64,000 nt of DNA from Kitagawia praeruptora (lineage: Eukaryota; Streptophyta; Magnoliopsida; Apiales; Apiaceae). Position 1 is the stretch's first letter; the number at the start of each line of letters is the position of its first letter. The stretch covers positions 12,863,501-12,927,500 of the forward strand of contig CM075346.1 in assembly GCA_037693485.1 (NCBI GenBank), given 5' to 3'. Under the pieces are notes generated by a model. That model was given only the letters and a program-made list of their open reading frames with translations, ran no database searches and had not been told where the DNA came from. Positions 45,745-56,100 of this stretch are shown here, one piece after another. A program made the position numbers and the translations under genes.

Positions 45745-46022
45745 CTCCCTCCATCCCATTTTACATGTCCATTTTCTAAAAAACACACATATTATAATAA
45801 AGGTTAGTTGAATAAAATTTTCCAACTAATACCCTTAATTAATACATTGAAAAATGAGAATAATGTTAAGTTTGAAAAAAGTCAAATTTTAAATATAATA
45901 AATGTAAATGTAGGGATAGTTTTGGAAAATTACCTAAAATTTGTATTGAAAAAAGAAAAGGGACATATAAAATGGGACTAATCAATTTTTCAAAAGAGAC
46001 ATGTATTTTTGGACGGAGGGAG
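45745..46022. mobile_element. Stowaway MITE (278 bp)
   Basis: Terminal inverted repeats CTCCCTCCATCC and GGACGGAGGGAG are flanked by TA on both sides (45743-45744, 46023-46024). The ends and TA target are those of Tc1/Mariner-type Stowaway MITEs. It has no coding capacity. Confidence 0.9.
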
Positions 46023-46037
46023 TAGTATATTTCTACC

Positions 46038-47405
46038 TAGGGCTGTAATTCGAGTCAAGCCGAGCGAGTTCGAGCCGAGCTTTAAATAGAGCAGAGCTTT
46101 TTCTGACGAGTTGAGCCGGGCTCGTTTATTAAATGAGCAGAAAATCCCCGTCGAACTCAGCTCGTTTGTTATACGAGTTGGGTCGAGCTACTCGCGAGCC
46201 CCTCACGAGTCGAGTCAAGTTTCTGTTATACGAATCGGGTCAAGTTTCTGTTATACGAGCCGAGACTAACGAACTATTAAACGAGCCGAGCCTAACGAGC
46301 TGTTAAACGTGCCTAATGAGTTTTTGAAAATTACTTATTTTGTTTGTTAAAAGAAAAACTGAAAATTACTTACTAATTATATAGACATCTTTACACATAA
46401 TAATAAAAGTAAACAAATAATATGTCAGGATATATCTTGACATCCGTACGGTTGGATCGTCGAAAAATATTTTTAAAAAAATAGAAACAATAATTTGGGA
46501 TAAAGCACAAGTTACGAGTACTAGACAATATATTAGTGTTCTGTTAAGATCTCCAACCAAATTAATATTTTATTTTTTCAAAATTTGGGAATATCATTTA
46601 ATTAGATATATCTTGACATCCGTACGGTTGGATCGTCGAAAAATATTTTTAAAAAAATAGAAACAATAATCTTGGACGAAGCACTAGTTACAAGTACTAG
46701 ATAATATAGTAGTGTTCTATTAAGATCTCAAATCAAATTAATTTTTTATTTTTTGAAGATTTGGGAATATCATTAAATTAGATCTATCTTGACATCCGTA
46801 CGGTTGAATCGTCGAGAAATATTTTTTAAAAAATATAAACAATAATCAGGGACGACGCACTAGTTACTAGTACAAGACAATATAGTAGTGATCTACTACG
46901 ATCTCCAACCAAATTAATTTTTTATTTTTTGAAAATTTGGGAATGTCATTTAATTAGATATATCTTAACATCCGTACGGTTGGATCATCGAGAAATATGT
47001 TTAAAAAATAGAAACAATACTTTGGGACGAAGCACTAGTTACAAGTACTAGACAATATAGTAGTGTTCTATTAAGATCACCAACCAAATTAATTTTTTAT
47101 TTTTTGAAAATTTGGAAACATCATTTAATTAGATATATCTTGACATCCGTACGGTTGAATCGTCGAGAAATGCAATCTTTCATTATATAATATTTACAAT
47201 CTTTCATTATATAATATTTACAAAAAATATATATTTATTTTAGATAAACGAGTTCGGGTTATACGAGTTCGAATCAAGTCTTAATCGAGTATACTCGACT
47301 CGGCTCGTATAAATAAACGAATCAAAAATTCGGTTCGAGCTCGACTCGTATATATAATCGAGCCGAGCCGGGCTCGCGAGCAGCTCAGTCCGAATGACAG
47401 CCCTA
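46038..47405. mobile_element. Non-autonomous hAT element (1,368 bp) with internal minisatellite
   Basis: Inverted ends TAGGGCTGTAATTCG and CGAATGACAGCCCTA are flanked by the 8-bp duplication TTTCTACC (46030-46037 and 47406-47413), the target size of hAT transposons. The outer 300 bases are rich in CGAGCCGAGC. The centre is a tandem repeat. No transposase is encoded, so movement would need one supplied elsewhere. Confidence 0.9.
46431..47190. repeat. 176-bp tandem repeat, four units plus a partial, inside the hAT element
   Basis: Units start with TATATCTTGACATCCGTACG at 46431, 46607, 46783, 46959 and 47134, giving periods of 176, 176, 176 and 175. Units diverge by scattered substitutions; the fifth is cut after about 50 bases. 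Confidence 0.9.
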
Positions 47406-48174
47406 TTTCTACCCACGTTGACAAAAAAACAAAAGTAAATGCATTTAGTTGCGTAAAAGTCATAATTTTCTCTTATATATAATTATATGAAAAAATAATG
47501 ATATATTAATATGTTGTTTTGAACATGATTTGTTAGGATTCTATTGTGTACAATACCAGAAATAAATAATCATCGAATCTATAACCTTTATTAATACGCG
47601 AAACACCCTTTTAATGGTACCACTTTTAGGTTCGCACTATATTTTGGTTTCACTCCTTTTTGGTTCGCACTATATTTTGGTTTCACCCCTACAATCCTAT
47701 TTCTACTATAATTCTGTTTCTATGTTGTTTTTTTAATAAAATAGAAAGCCTATTATAATTATAATTCTTTTATTACAACTTTAAATAAAAAATTAGTTTC
47801 ACCCCTAGAATCATATTTCCCTTATATTCTATGTTATTTTTTTAAGAAAATAATAAAATTGAAATCCTATTATAATTATAATACAATTTTTTTATCATAA
47901 TTTAGAATAAAAAAATAATACGATCAATTCTCCGAAAGATTTTTCAAGGAGAACAACTAGAACATGTTTCTATACAATACTCTAGAACAATTTTCCCTGC
48001 AATTATATGTTATTTTTTTAAAAAAAACATTATAAAATTGAAATATTATTATTATTATAATTCTTATATTGTATTAGCAATTTTTTATTATAACTTTAGA
48101 ATAAAAAAAAGATTACGATCAATTATCTTAAATATTTTTCAATGAAAACAACTGAAACGTATTTCTATGCACTT
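47406..48174. other. AT-rich DNA left of F with diverged tandem repeats
   Basis: No gene. GGTTCGCACTATATTTTGG occurs twice (about 47630 and 47660). A unit of roughly 150-170 bases, containing CCTATTATAATTATAATTC, is present in three diverged copies from about 47690 to 48170. Confidence 0.5.
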
Positions 48175-48822
48175 TGTTAACGGAGGAATTTGGGAAAACA
48201 AATTCGGGGAGGGTTGCTGGAATTATGGTGATGATTGAGCGCGGTGATTGGTGTAGGACAATTAGGGTTAGGGTTTATACTTTATGAATGGCTGAGATTG
48301 TATGATGTGATTACTGCAATATAGATCGAATATTGAATTCTCTCTTTTTCGCAAGGGTTTGCATCGTACCATACAATGTGCCTACGTACCCTTATTTATA
48401 GGGATCAAGCCAAACGTAGTTCTTGGAGAACAAGTTATCGTAATGGGCTAGGTTTCCGCTTTTAAGGAGCCCATTGGATTAAGATCACCGCCTTTGATAC
48501 AGACCTAAAAGCCCATCTATTTTCTCGGAGCGTACTGATCAAGTTATTGACCCGGTATTTTCGGGGTCAACACTTTTCTGAGCTACGGAGATAAGGTAGG
48601 GGCGAGATGTCTCTAGAGAGGGCGAGATCTATTACAGAGGGCGAGATCAAGGACGAAATTCGCAGTTTATTAAATACGAAGTCCTTTTTAAATACCTGAA
48701 AAGGGCGAAATCTTTTATCAAGTCAAATAGATGTGTTCCTCCCAAAGAACTGGACCCCTTTTCCAATCACCACAACGGGCGAGTTTGCTCTAAGGGGCGA
48801 GTTTATTTCTTGGGTGTAACAA
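48175..48822 (-). mobile_element. Element F 3' LTR (648 bp)
   Basis: The plus strand starts TGTTAACGGAGGAATTTGG, like D, and ends GGGTGTAACA. The minus-strand TATA box (plus TATTTATA at 48393-48400) sits in a segment nearly identical to D. Several GGGCGAGAT words lie at 48600-48645. Confidence 0.85.
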
Positions 48823-48832
48823 CTACCCCCCA
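48823..48832 (-). other. Element F 3' polypurine tract
   Basis: GGGGGGTAGT on the minus strand, identical to that of D; an internal copy lies at 52926-52935. Confidence 0.8.
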
Positions 48833-49404
48833 GTTTCTTGCAATATTTATAAAAGAAACTAATTTTTATCAAATGTAATCAAAATCCCATAATAATAACG
48901 AGCCCCTCAATAGGAAATTTTTATTTTTTTTTTTTCAAGTAATAATCGTCTGCTGGAGTTATCACGCCTCGATTTTCGTTTCCACCCAATCAGAACATGC
49001 CACGTGGCTCACATCGATAACTACTATATATACCCCAAACTTCTCTTTATTTTTTTACTTTATTTGCAAAGATACTTACGAGGTGCTAGCAGATATTTTC
49101 CACAGGGGGCGAGTTTGCAAGTTCTAGAGGCGACATCCTATTCTCACCGGGCGAATTTTAACAGCTTTGTGGGCGACTTTCCCTTTCTCCAAGGTATTTT
49201 CTCCCTTCCTCTTTAAGTAATTTATTTTATTTGCATAGAAATATTTTTATAAGATAGACCCATCGTTAGTCAATTAGTTCTATTACTAGGGCCGTTTAAA
49301 GCTCGAAGGGCGAGGACTTGGAATCAATGTCGACCTCTCCCCTTATTTACCTTCATCTTAATTCTATTTTCCATCCTTAACACAGTCCTCGCCCTCTCTT
49401 GCAG
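48833..49404 (+). promoter_or_regulatory. Promoter and leader intron of the antisense gene of F
   Basis: CCAAT at about 48986, a G-box GCCACGTGGC at 48999-49008 and TATATATA at 49025-49032 form a compact plant-type promoter on the plus strand. The leader has a donor CCAAG|GTATTT at 49194 and an acceptor CTCTTGCAG ending at 49404, directly before the ATG. The predicted leader intron is 211 bases. Confidence 0.65.
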
Positions 49405-51887
49405 ATGTCAAGCAAGAGTTCCTCTACCATGGATAAATCAATATCGCCCTCCCCCTTAAACTCGCCTCGTGAAGAGGAAATCACAAAATATTTGGATCCC
49501 GCATGGTTGAGAGCTCACAAGAGGTCTATAAACCTTCTCAAAATCCCCGATAATCAAAACGAGATTCTCTCTATATCTGACAGTCTTCAAGTAGGCATTG
49601 ATGCTGAAGACCTGGCTAGTGTCTATCATGCTCATGATTTGGGCGATATAGGCGAAGAAGATGATTTACATGACCTCTTTGCTGATTTAGATCCCCAAGA
49701 ACCTGGTCCCTCTAGATTAGGCAAAGGTCACGGCAAGGATTTAGCAAGGTATAAAAAGATGCTTGATGAAGCAAAGGATGAAGACATCACGAACGAAGGC
49801 GAGAACTCCGAGGAGGACGAGAACTCTAAACAGGACGAAGAGAATATTGACTACGAAGACGCTGAGATGGAGAATGAAGAAGAAGTGCTATCTGTCTCGC
49901 CCGAACGCTATGCAATGGAATTGCCATCTCCTCCAAACAACCCTTACATTCAACCCGTCCGTACTTGTGATGTAGACTTAGATTTTGAAGATGATGTGAG
50001 TGAATCCCTTAGGATGAAACACCGATTCGATCAAGGACGCATCTCCTGTGCTGGTCTCGCCTCCTCGATTTCATCTGAAGAAATTATGTTCCTGATTGAA
50101 CATTACAACCTAGAAGGGAAGTGGCTACGACCTCGCTCTTCAATGAGAATGCATATCTTCAACGTTGCTGGATTACCAACACCAAGGATGGTCCTTACCA
50201 AAAAATTAGTGGAGCTCGGTTTTGGATCACCTATGCATGCCTTCCTTCAACAAATCATCACCTATTTCAATGTCGCCCCTGTACAATTCTCGCCTAACAG
50301 TTACAGAGCGGCAATTGGCCTATATATGATGTATAGAAATGAAGGGTATGATGCTCCCACAATGGCTGAGTTGAGTTATTTTCTATCCCTGAGACGATGT
50401 GGGAAGGACGTAGGCTTCTACTATCTTGCTTACTGGTCGTCTCATAACAAAAAGGGCTTCATTACTGGAAATCCTAGTAACATGAAGACATGGAAAGACG
50501 AGTTCTTCTATTTGTATGATGTTCCCAGGGCTAGAACTCAATTCAACTTAAATCCTTGTAAGTATCCTACTTCATAAAACTTTGAATCTCGCCCTCATAA
50601 ACCCTTGTACGATATTATTATTTACATTCCTTTTCTTTTAGATAAACCCTCCCAGACTAAGCTACTGGGCGATGCTGCAACAAGGGCCTTGTTCATTTCT
50701 AATCTTCCCAGACCAAAGAAAGATCTCGACACCTTAGTGACCCCCGAAAACCTTCGCACTCACGGTTTTTATAATGATGGTTATGGCCAAATACCCTATG
50801 TCAAATTTAAGAAGGGAACTAAAAGAGTTGTCCGTAAAAAACAAATTGAAAATCTAACCGGTAAAGGTAATCTAGCCCATACTTCCATAATATCATCTCT
50901 TTTTTTTATAATTAGAATTGTCATCATGTTCTCGCCCTAACAATATGTTTTTTTGCATTTCCAGGTCAAATGGCGAGATTACCTTTCGGGCGAAATCCCT
51001 TTGCTGAGGCAGAGCCAACTCCCTCTATGATAGCCAATCAATCTCGTCCAACAGCTTCCACAATCGCAAATCTTTCTCGCCCACCACCGCCATCTCCAAA
51101 AGATATGACTGAAAAAAACGATCGAAACAGAAAAAGGGATCCAGCAGATATCGCAAAGGCGATTCAAAATAAGAAACACAAGAATGTTGTGATTGACAAC
51201 TCGTCCACTGATCTAGTGGTTTCCACCTTTGGATCACTCGCCGCAGAAAATTTCTCTGAAGACGAAGTCAAACTCTTGAACAATCGTAGTGATGAGGATG
51301 CTGAACTCAACTTTAAAACTGGCCTCGGGGATGCCTTTTATCATGGGCTGAGGGTTCTCGCCCAAAAGAACTCTGTTATCAAAGATCAAGAAAAATCCCT
51401 AAAGAAATACAAGGGCGAAGCTTCTTCCCTTAGCTCTAAACTCATTGAAGCTCAGCAGAAATTCGACAACGAAGCGAAGGCGAGAACAACGGATGTTGGA
51501 AGAATTCAATCAGCCTTTGACAAGCTAAAACTTGAATCTGAGAATGCAATTAAGGATTTAAAGGACGAGAATGAGAAGCTCATGGGCGAGAACAACGCAC
51601 TTTCTGCCGGAATGAGAAAGGGACAGAGCGAGGCCTATAATGCGGGATTTCTCGACTATCTTCGAAATTTCCTTGCAGCTGATCCCAATTACAACTGGGC
51701 CACCCATTTCGCTCCTTCCACGCCTGGCTATATGGCAAAGTTCCAAACAGATAATGCTGAGTTGATTGATGCTGCTAAGGAAGATCTCCGCAGGAAGATT
51801 GAGTCAGAGCTTAAAGCTACAGCAGATGAGGAAGCAAGGAAGAAAGAAACACCTGTAGTCTCGCCCTCTCTTGCTACAGCCAATTGA
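49405..51887 (+). CDS. Antisense spliced gene of element F, uninterrupted (766 aa predicted)
   Basis: Predicted exons are 49405-50557, 50642-50866 and 50965-51887, with GT-AG introns of 84 and 98 bases; together they give 766 codons without a stop. The start MSSKSSSTMDKS follows the leader acceptor. An acidic region is followed by the conserved domain at about residues 215-385: RMVLTKKLVELGFG, HAFLQQIITYFNV, FSPNSYRAAIGLYMMY and ARTQFNLNP. Exon 3 has a long coiled coil and then FLDYLRNFLAADPNYNW. Both intron positions and phases equal those of D, so splicing is conserved. The domain resembles the putative gypsy type transposon family (Transposase_28). It runs opposite to gag-pol, hence must come from an antisense mRNA. 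Molecular role unknown. Confidence 0.8.
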
Positions 51888-52990
51888 CTACATGAACTTA
51901 TGATAATTGCAAACACAATAGGAGTGCGGGCCCTCCTATAATGGCCTCGCCCTTTGTAACTTTTCTTCAATCCATCTAACTTATTTCGAACTGATTGGAG
52001 TGCGCGTCCTCCATTTAAAGACGTCGCCCTTGTAATAACTTGGTTTATCTTTTTATAATTATGTCTTTTAACTCTTTTTGCATATTCTTCAAGCTTATTC
52101 ACTGACAATCTCGCCTAGATATAAGATTCTCGCCTTCTCTAAACTGTTGGAAGTTGGCTGCATGAACTCTATCTTCTAAAAGGCCTCGCCCTAATTAGAA
52201 GGTCGTAGATTAATTATGTCTTCGTCTATCTTCTATATCTCGCCCTTTCCTTAACTTAACTCATGAGCTTTAATTAAAATCTAATTGATGAACTTTAATA
52301 AATTTCTCACTTCAAGGGTAACAACTACCATGTCTTCTCGAGGGTATCTCCCTCTAAGAGAGTCATTTTCCTCAGAACTTAATAAATTTTATGATACTCT
52401 CCTCAAAGGAGATCATTTTTCAGCTCAGAAATACCCTCCTCACAGGAGGTGGATTTTCCGAATCTCGAACCCTGATGAGGCGCCGGAAGTACGGACATCC
52501 CCCCCGGAAGTACGGTTTTTGCAAGGATTTGATAATTTGGGATACCCTCCTCACAGGAGGTCGTTCCCCATTCCAGAAATATCCCTCCTCACAGGAGGTG
52601 GATTTCCCGAAGTTCGTGCCTTGATGAGGCGCCGGAAGTACGGACATCCCCCCCGGAAGTACGGTTTTTGCAAGGACTTTGGTAATTTGAGATACCCTCC
52701 TCAAAGGAGGTCGTTCTCCATTCCAGAAATACCCTCCTCACAGGAGGTGGATTTTCCGAAGTTAATTTTTAAAACTCTCCTCAAAGGAGACCATCGTTTC
52801 ATACATCTATGAAAATCCTCCTTAAAGGAGGTCATCCATCACAGAATTTAAACGAAAAACAATCAAGAAAAACAAGCATGTTTTATTCATAAATATATAA
52901 ATCCTGGCTAAGGAAGAGTACATGCACTACCCCCCTAGACTTTCATGAAAATAATAATTAAAGGAAAGTATAACAAAAGTAGAACATACA
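51888..52990 (-). other. Element F spacer between antisense gene and integrase
   Basis: Non-coding. The first part is rich in CTCGCCC words; 52395-52835 is a hairpin-rich tandem repeat; 52926-52935 holds an internal polypurine copy. Short ORFs across the hairpin array are artefacts. Confidence 0.65.
52395..52835. repeat. Tandem 149-150-bp unit with CCTCCT...AGGAGG hairpins
   Basis: CCTCCTCACAGGAGG or its CAAAG variant occurs at 52435, 52546, 52584, 52696 and 52733; shorter relatives lie at about 52398, 52774 and 52808. Spacing shows two tandem units of 149-150 bases. Each unit also holds a pair of CCGGAAGTACGG direct repeats around a C-run. Confidence 0.85.
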
Positions 52991-53199
52991 TTACTGATAG
53001 TATTTCTTCAAGTGTTCCATGTTCCAAGCTCTCGGAATGTGCTTCCCCTCCATATCGGCCAGATAATAAGTTCCTTCCCATAAGACTGCTCTCACTCTAT
53101 AGGGACCTTCCCAATTAGCGCCAAATACTCCATGATTTTGGATTTTTGTGTTAGGCATCACCCGTCGGAGAACATAATCGCCCACCTTTAAAGGCCTCG
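52991..53199 (-). pseudogene. pol: Element F integrase C-terminus, cut by G
   Basis: The minus strand encodes GDYVLRRVMPNTKIQ, GANWEGPYRVRAVLWEG and IPRAWNMEHLKKYYQ, closely matching the integrase end of D. The frame is open to 53199, where the LTR of G begins within a codon. The rest of the enzyme should resume beyond the right LTR of G, outside the window. Confidence 0.9.
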
Positions 53200-56100
53200 T
53201 GTAACACCCCTAGATCCGGGGTCAGGGATCTGGTCGTTACGGTCTCAATATCCATCCACAAAACCAACATAATCTAAATTACAACCTTGTGACCCAAAAC
53301 AACAACAATAAACACACCCGTTATAGTCCCAGAGATGAAATCAGAGTAACCAACAATATTATTAATCACAAGTTTGAGTTCTTACAACCCAAAGAATTAC
53401 AATTAACCATTACAAACTCTTTGCCATCCATTTGTATATGCCATATAATAATTACACTTGATACTCAAATGCTAACAACTAGCCTACCAGTAGCTGCCTC
53501 TTCAGCACTGGTAGCTATGACCTCATCGATTATTCATCTGACGGTTGTCACCTGCTTACGCTGAGTGCGCCTTGCGTGGCCATCTGGTCTAGCTGTTGTT
53601 GTGATATAAATAAATAAAGCAAGGGTGAGCAATAGCCCACCTAAAAGAATATAACTGAACAGTAATAATATATAACAGTTCAAAATATCTTTGATACCAT
53701 ATGCCATGCATTAACGATGTAGTACCAATATAAGGTATGAGATGAAGTTACAAGGTAACTCAAAATATATTTGTTTTGAATAAATATCTGCTATGCAAAA
53801 GATAAGCAAGATATTCTCAATTATCATAAAAGAGGAACTTGCAGGAAAAATATTGCAATTCCGGTTTCAACACTTTTTCACCTTGCCAACACCAACAGTG
53901 TTGCAGAAATTTCTCACTTTTAGAAGATGAACTAATACGGGAGCATTGCCGCGCCAGATGCCCTGACGTTTACGATGATCAGTCGTATGTCATGCATCTC
54001 ATCAGTCGTTCTCTACATGTAGAAGGTAGCTCCGACGGAATTACTTATCTACCGCCCTCTGGAACTCCTCAGCCAACGGTTGGGCTATTGCTGGACCGGC
54101 GCCACTCGGCCACTTACGCGTCTCCTAGTTCGAATATCATCCATGACTCTGAAACGTAAAGTTCGTTCCCCTTTTCCCCAAGTGTAACACTTGTTGATAG
54201 GACTCCACAAAGTAGTCGTATCTAATTGGAAAGGAAAATTCACCAATATTTCCCAAGCTGATGCTTGTTAATGGATATAAACTTGTTACATCAATCATAC
54301 CCCTCGAGCGTTGAGGAGGTAACCAAAAGACTCATATCGATGCTTGAAAGAATCAAGATGTGAGTGACAAGATAGTTTTAGCAAGTATAGGACCGGGCAA
54401 TCCAATAAATAACATCTCTCAAGTGAGGTCCCCTTATATATGTATTTTGAAGATTGAGCGAGTATTTAAATCTTCTTATAAGACAGATTTAAATGAAGAT
54501 AGAGTTTTGGGAACCTCCCCTTGATAAAATAGTCATAAAAGACTCCGATATATTTTACATAATATCCGAAGGTGAAATATAATCTTTAAATAATATAAGT
54601 CATTATATAAAAAAAGAATTTAGAAGAGTTTAAATAAATATTCCAAGAATATTTATTAAATCAATAATAATTTAAGAATATTACTAAATCCTACTATTGC
54701 TCGTAAGTAATCCTTGAATGAGTATATAGGAATATTTGCTAAATAAATCTCTTCTTAAATGGATATTCAAAATAATATTCGTTAAGTAAATAAGCTTAAA
54801 CAAATATTTAAAATAATATTTACTAACTAATCAAACCTTAAATGAATAGTTGAAAATAATATTCATTTAACAAATAACATTCCAAGTGAATATTCAAATA
54901 ATATTCCTTCAACAAATAATCTTCCAAATGAATATCAAAATAATATTCATTTAACAAATAATATTCTAAATGAATATTCAAATAATATTCCTTCAATAAA
55001 TAATCTTCCAAATGAATATCAAAATAATATTCATTTAACAAATAATATTCTAAATGAATATCCAAATGATATTCATTTAGTAATCAAAGCTTTAAAGGAA
55101 TATTCGAAATAATATTCCTTGAGTAAATAGAACTTCCAATGAATATTTTAAAATGATATTCATTAATTAAATAAAACTTTAAATGAATATTCGAAAGTAA
55201 TATTCACTAAATAAATAAAGATCAAATGAATATTCCAACTAATATTCATTAAATAATTAAAGATCAAATGAGTATACCAAATAATATTCATTAAATAATT
55301 AACCCAAATGAATAGTTGGGAGTGATATTCGTCAACCAAATAACTCTAATGAATATTCAAAATAATATTCATTAGCTAAATAACTCCAATGAATGTTCAA
55401 AATAATTATCATTAAATAAATGACATTCTAAATGAATATTAAAATAATATTCATTAAATATTTCTTCACTGAGGTAATTCTTAAATAACGTTACTCGAAA
55501 TAATAAATTTGTCGTTGGAATCCCTCCAGTTTCCACGACTATTTATATATTACAAAATATCGACTCCCGATCTATATTTGAAGTATGAATATCATACGCC
55601 CTTCGCTAAGGGTCTTAACCAAACAACCCGGCTTATAACTGATATTTCATATATAGTCTATAAGCCAATATCAATTCAGGGAACAAGTATTCCAATATAC
55701 TTTGAAAACAAACATGCATGATATGGCATATGTATAAGAACAATCATATATATTATCACAACAACAGTTCCAAGGTATTGGAAACTTGCCTGGAAATCCT
55801 GAAGGGGTAGGGTGCCTCGCGTCAATCCGATGATCTATAAATAGTCACAATAATCGAGGTCAATCACTTAACACTTTTTAAAAGGCTAAGTATAACTTAT
55901 TTAAGTCGAAACACGTTTTCGAGTTATCTCGCTAAACACCCTTTAGTGAAATTCTCTTTATTCTCGCTATGACCCGTCATTCGTTCGCTACTAAGACATG
56001 TCGTCATACTTACACTTTGTATATACTTGAGTCATGTAAGTTTTAAGGTCGGTCATTTACGAACCAAGATTATACCTCGAGATTTATCGCTCGTTTTCTA

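Larger units (their letters stand above)
48175..53199 (-). mobile_element. Element F: Tat-type Ty3/gypsy element, 3' part, cut by G
   Basis: On the minus strand it shows the integrase C-terminus (53199-52991), a spacer with hairpin repeats, the antisense spliced gene, a polypurine tract and the 3' LTR (48822-48175). LTR ends and TATA region resemble those of D, so it is a related but distinct family. The rest of gag-pol lies beyond G. It carries about 40 copies of GGCGA/TCGCC, mostly as GGGCGAG or CTCGCCC, in place of the GGCGCGCC of D. Confidence 0.85.

Noticed and set aside
52395..52835. Short repeats resembling a CRISPR array
   Set aside because: Units are 149-150 bp tandem copies with internal hairpins and no variable spacers, inside a plant retrotransposon.
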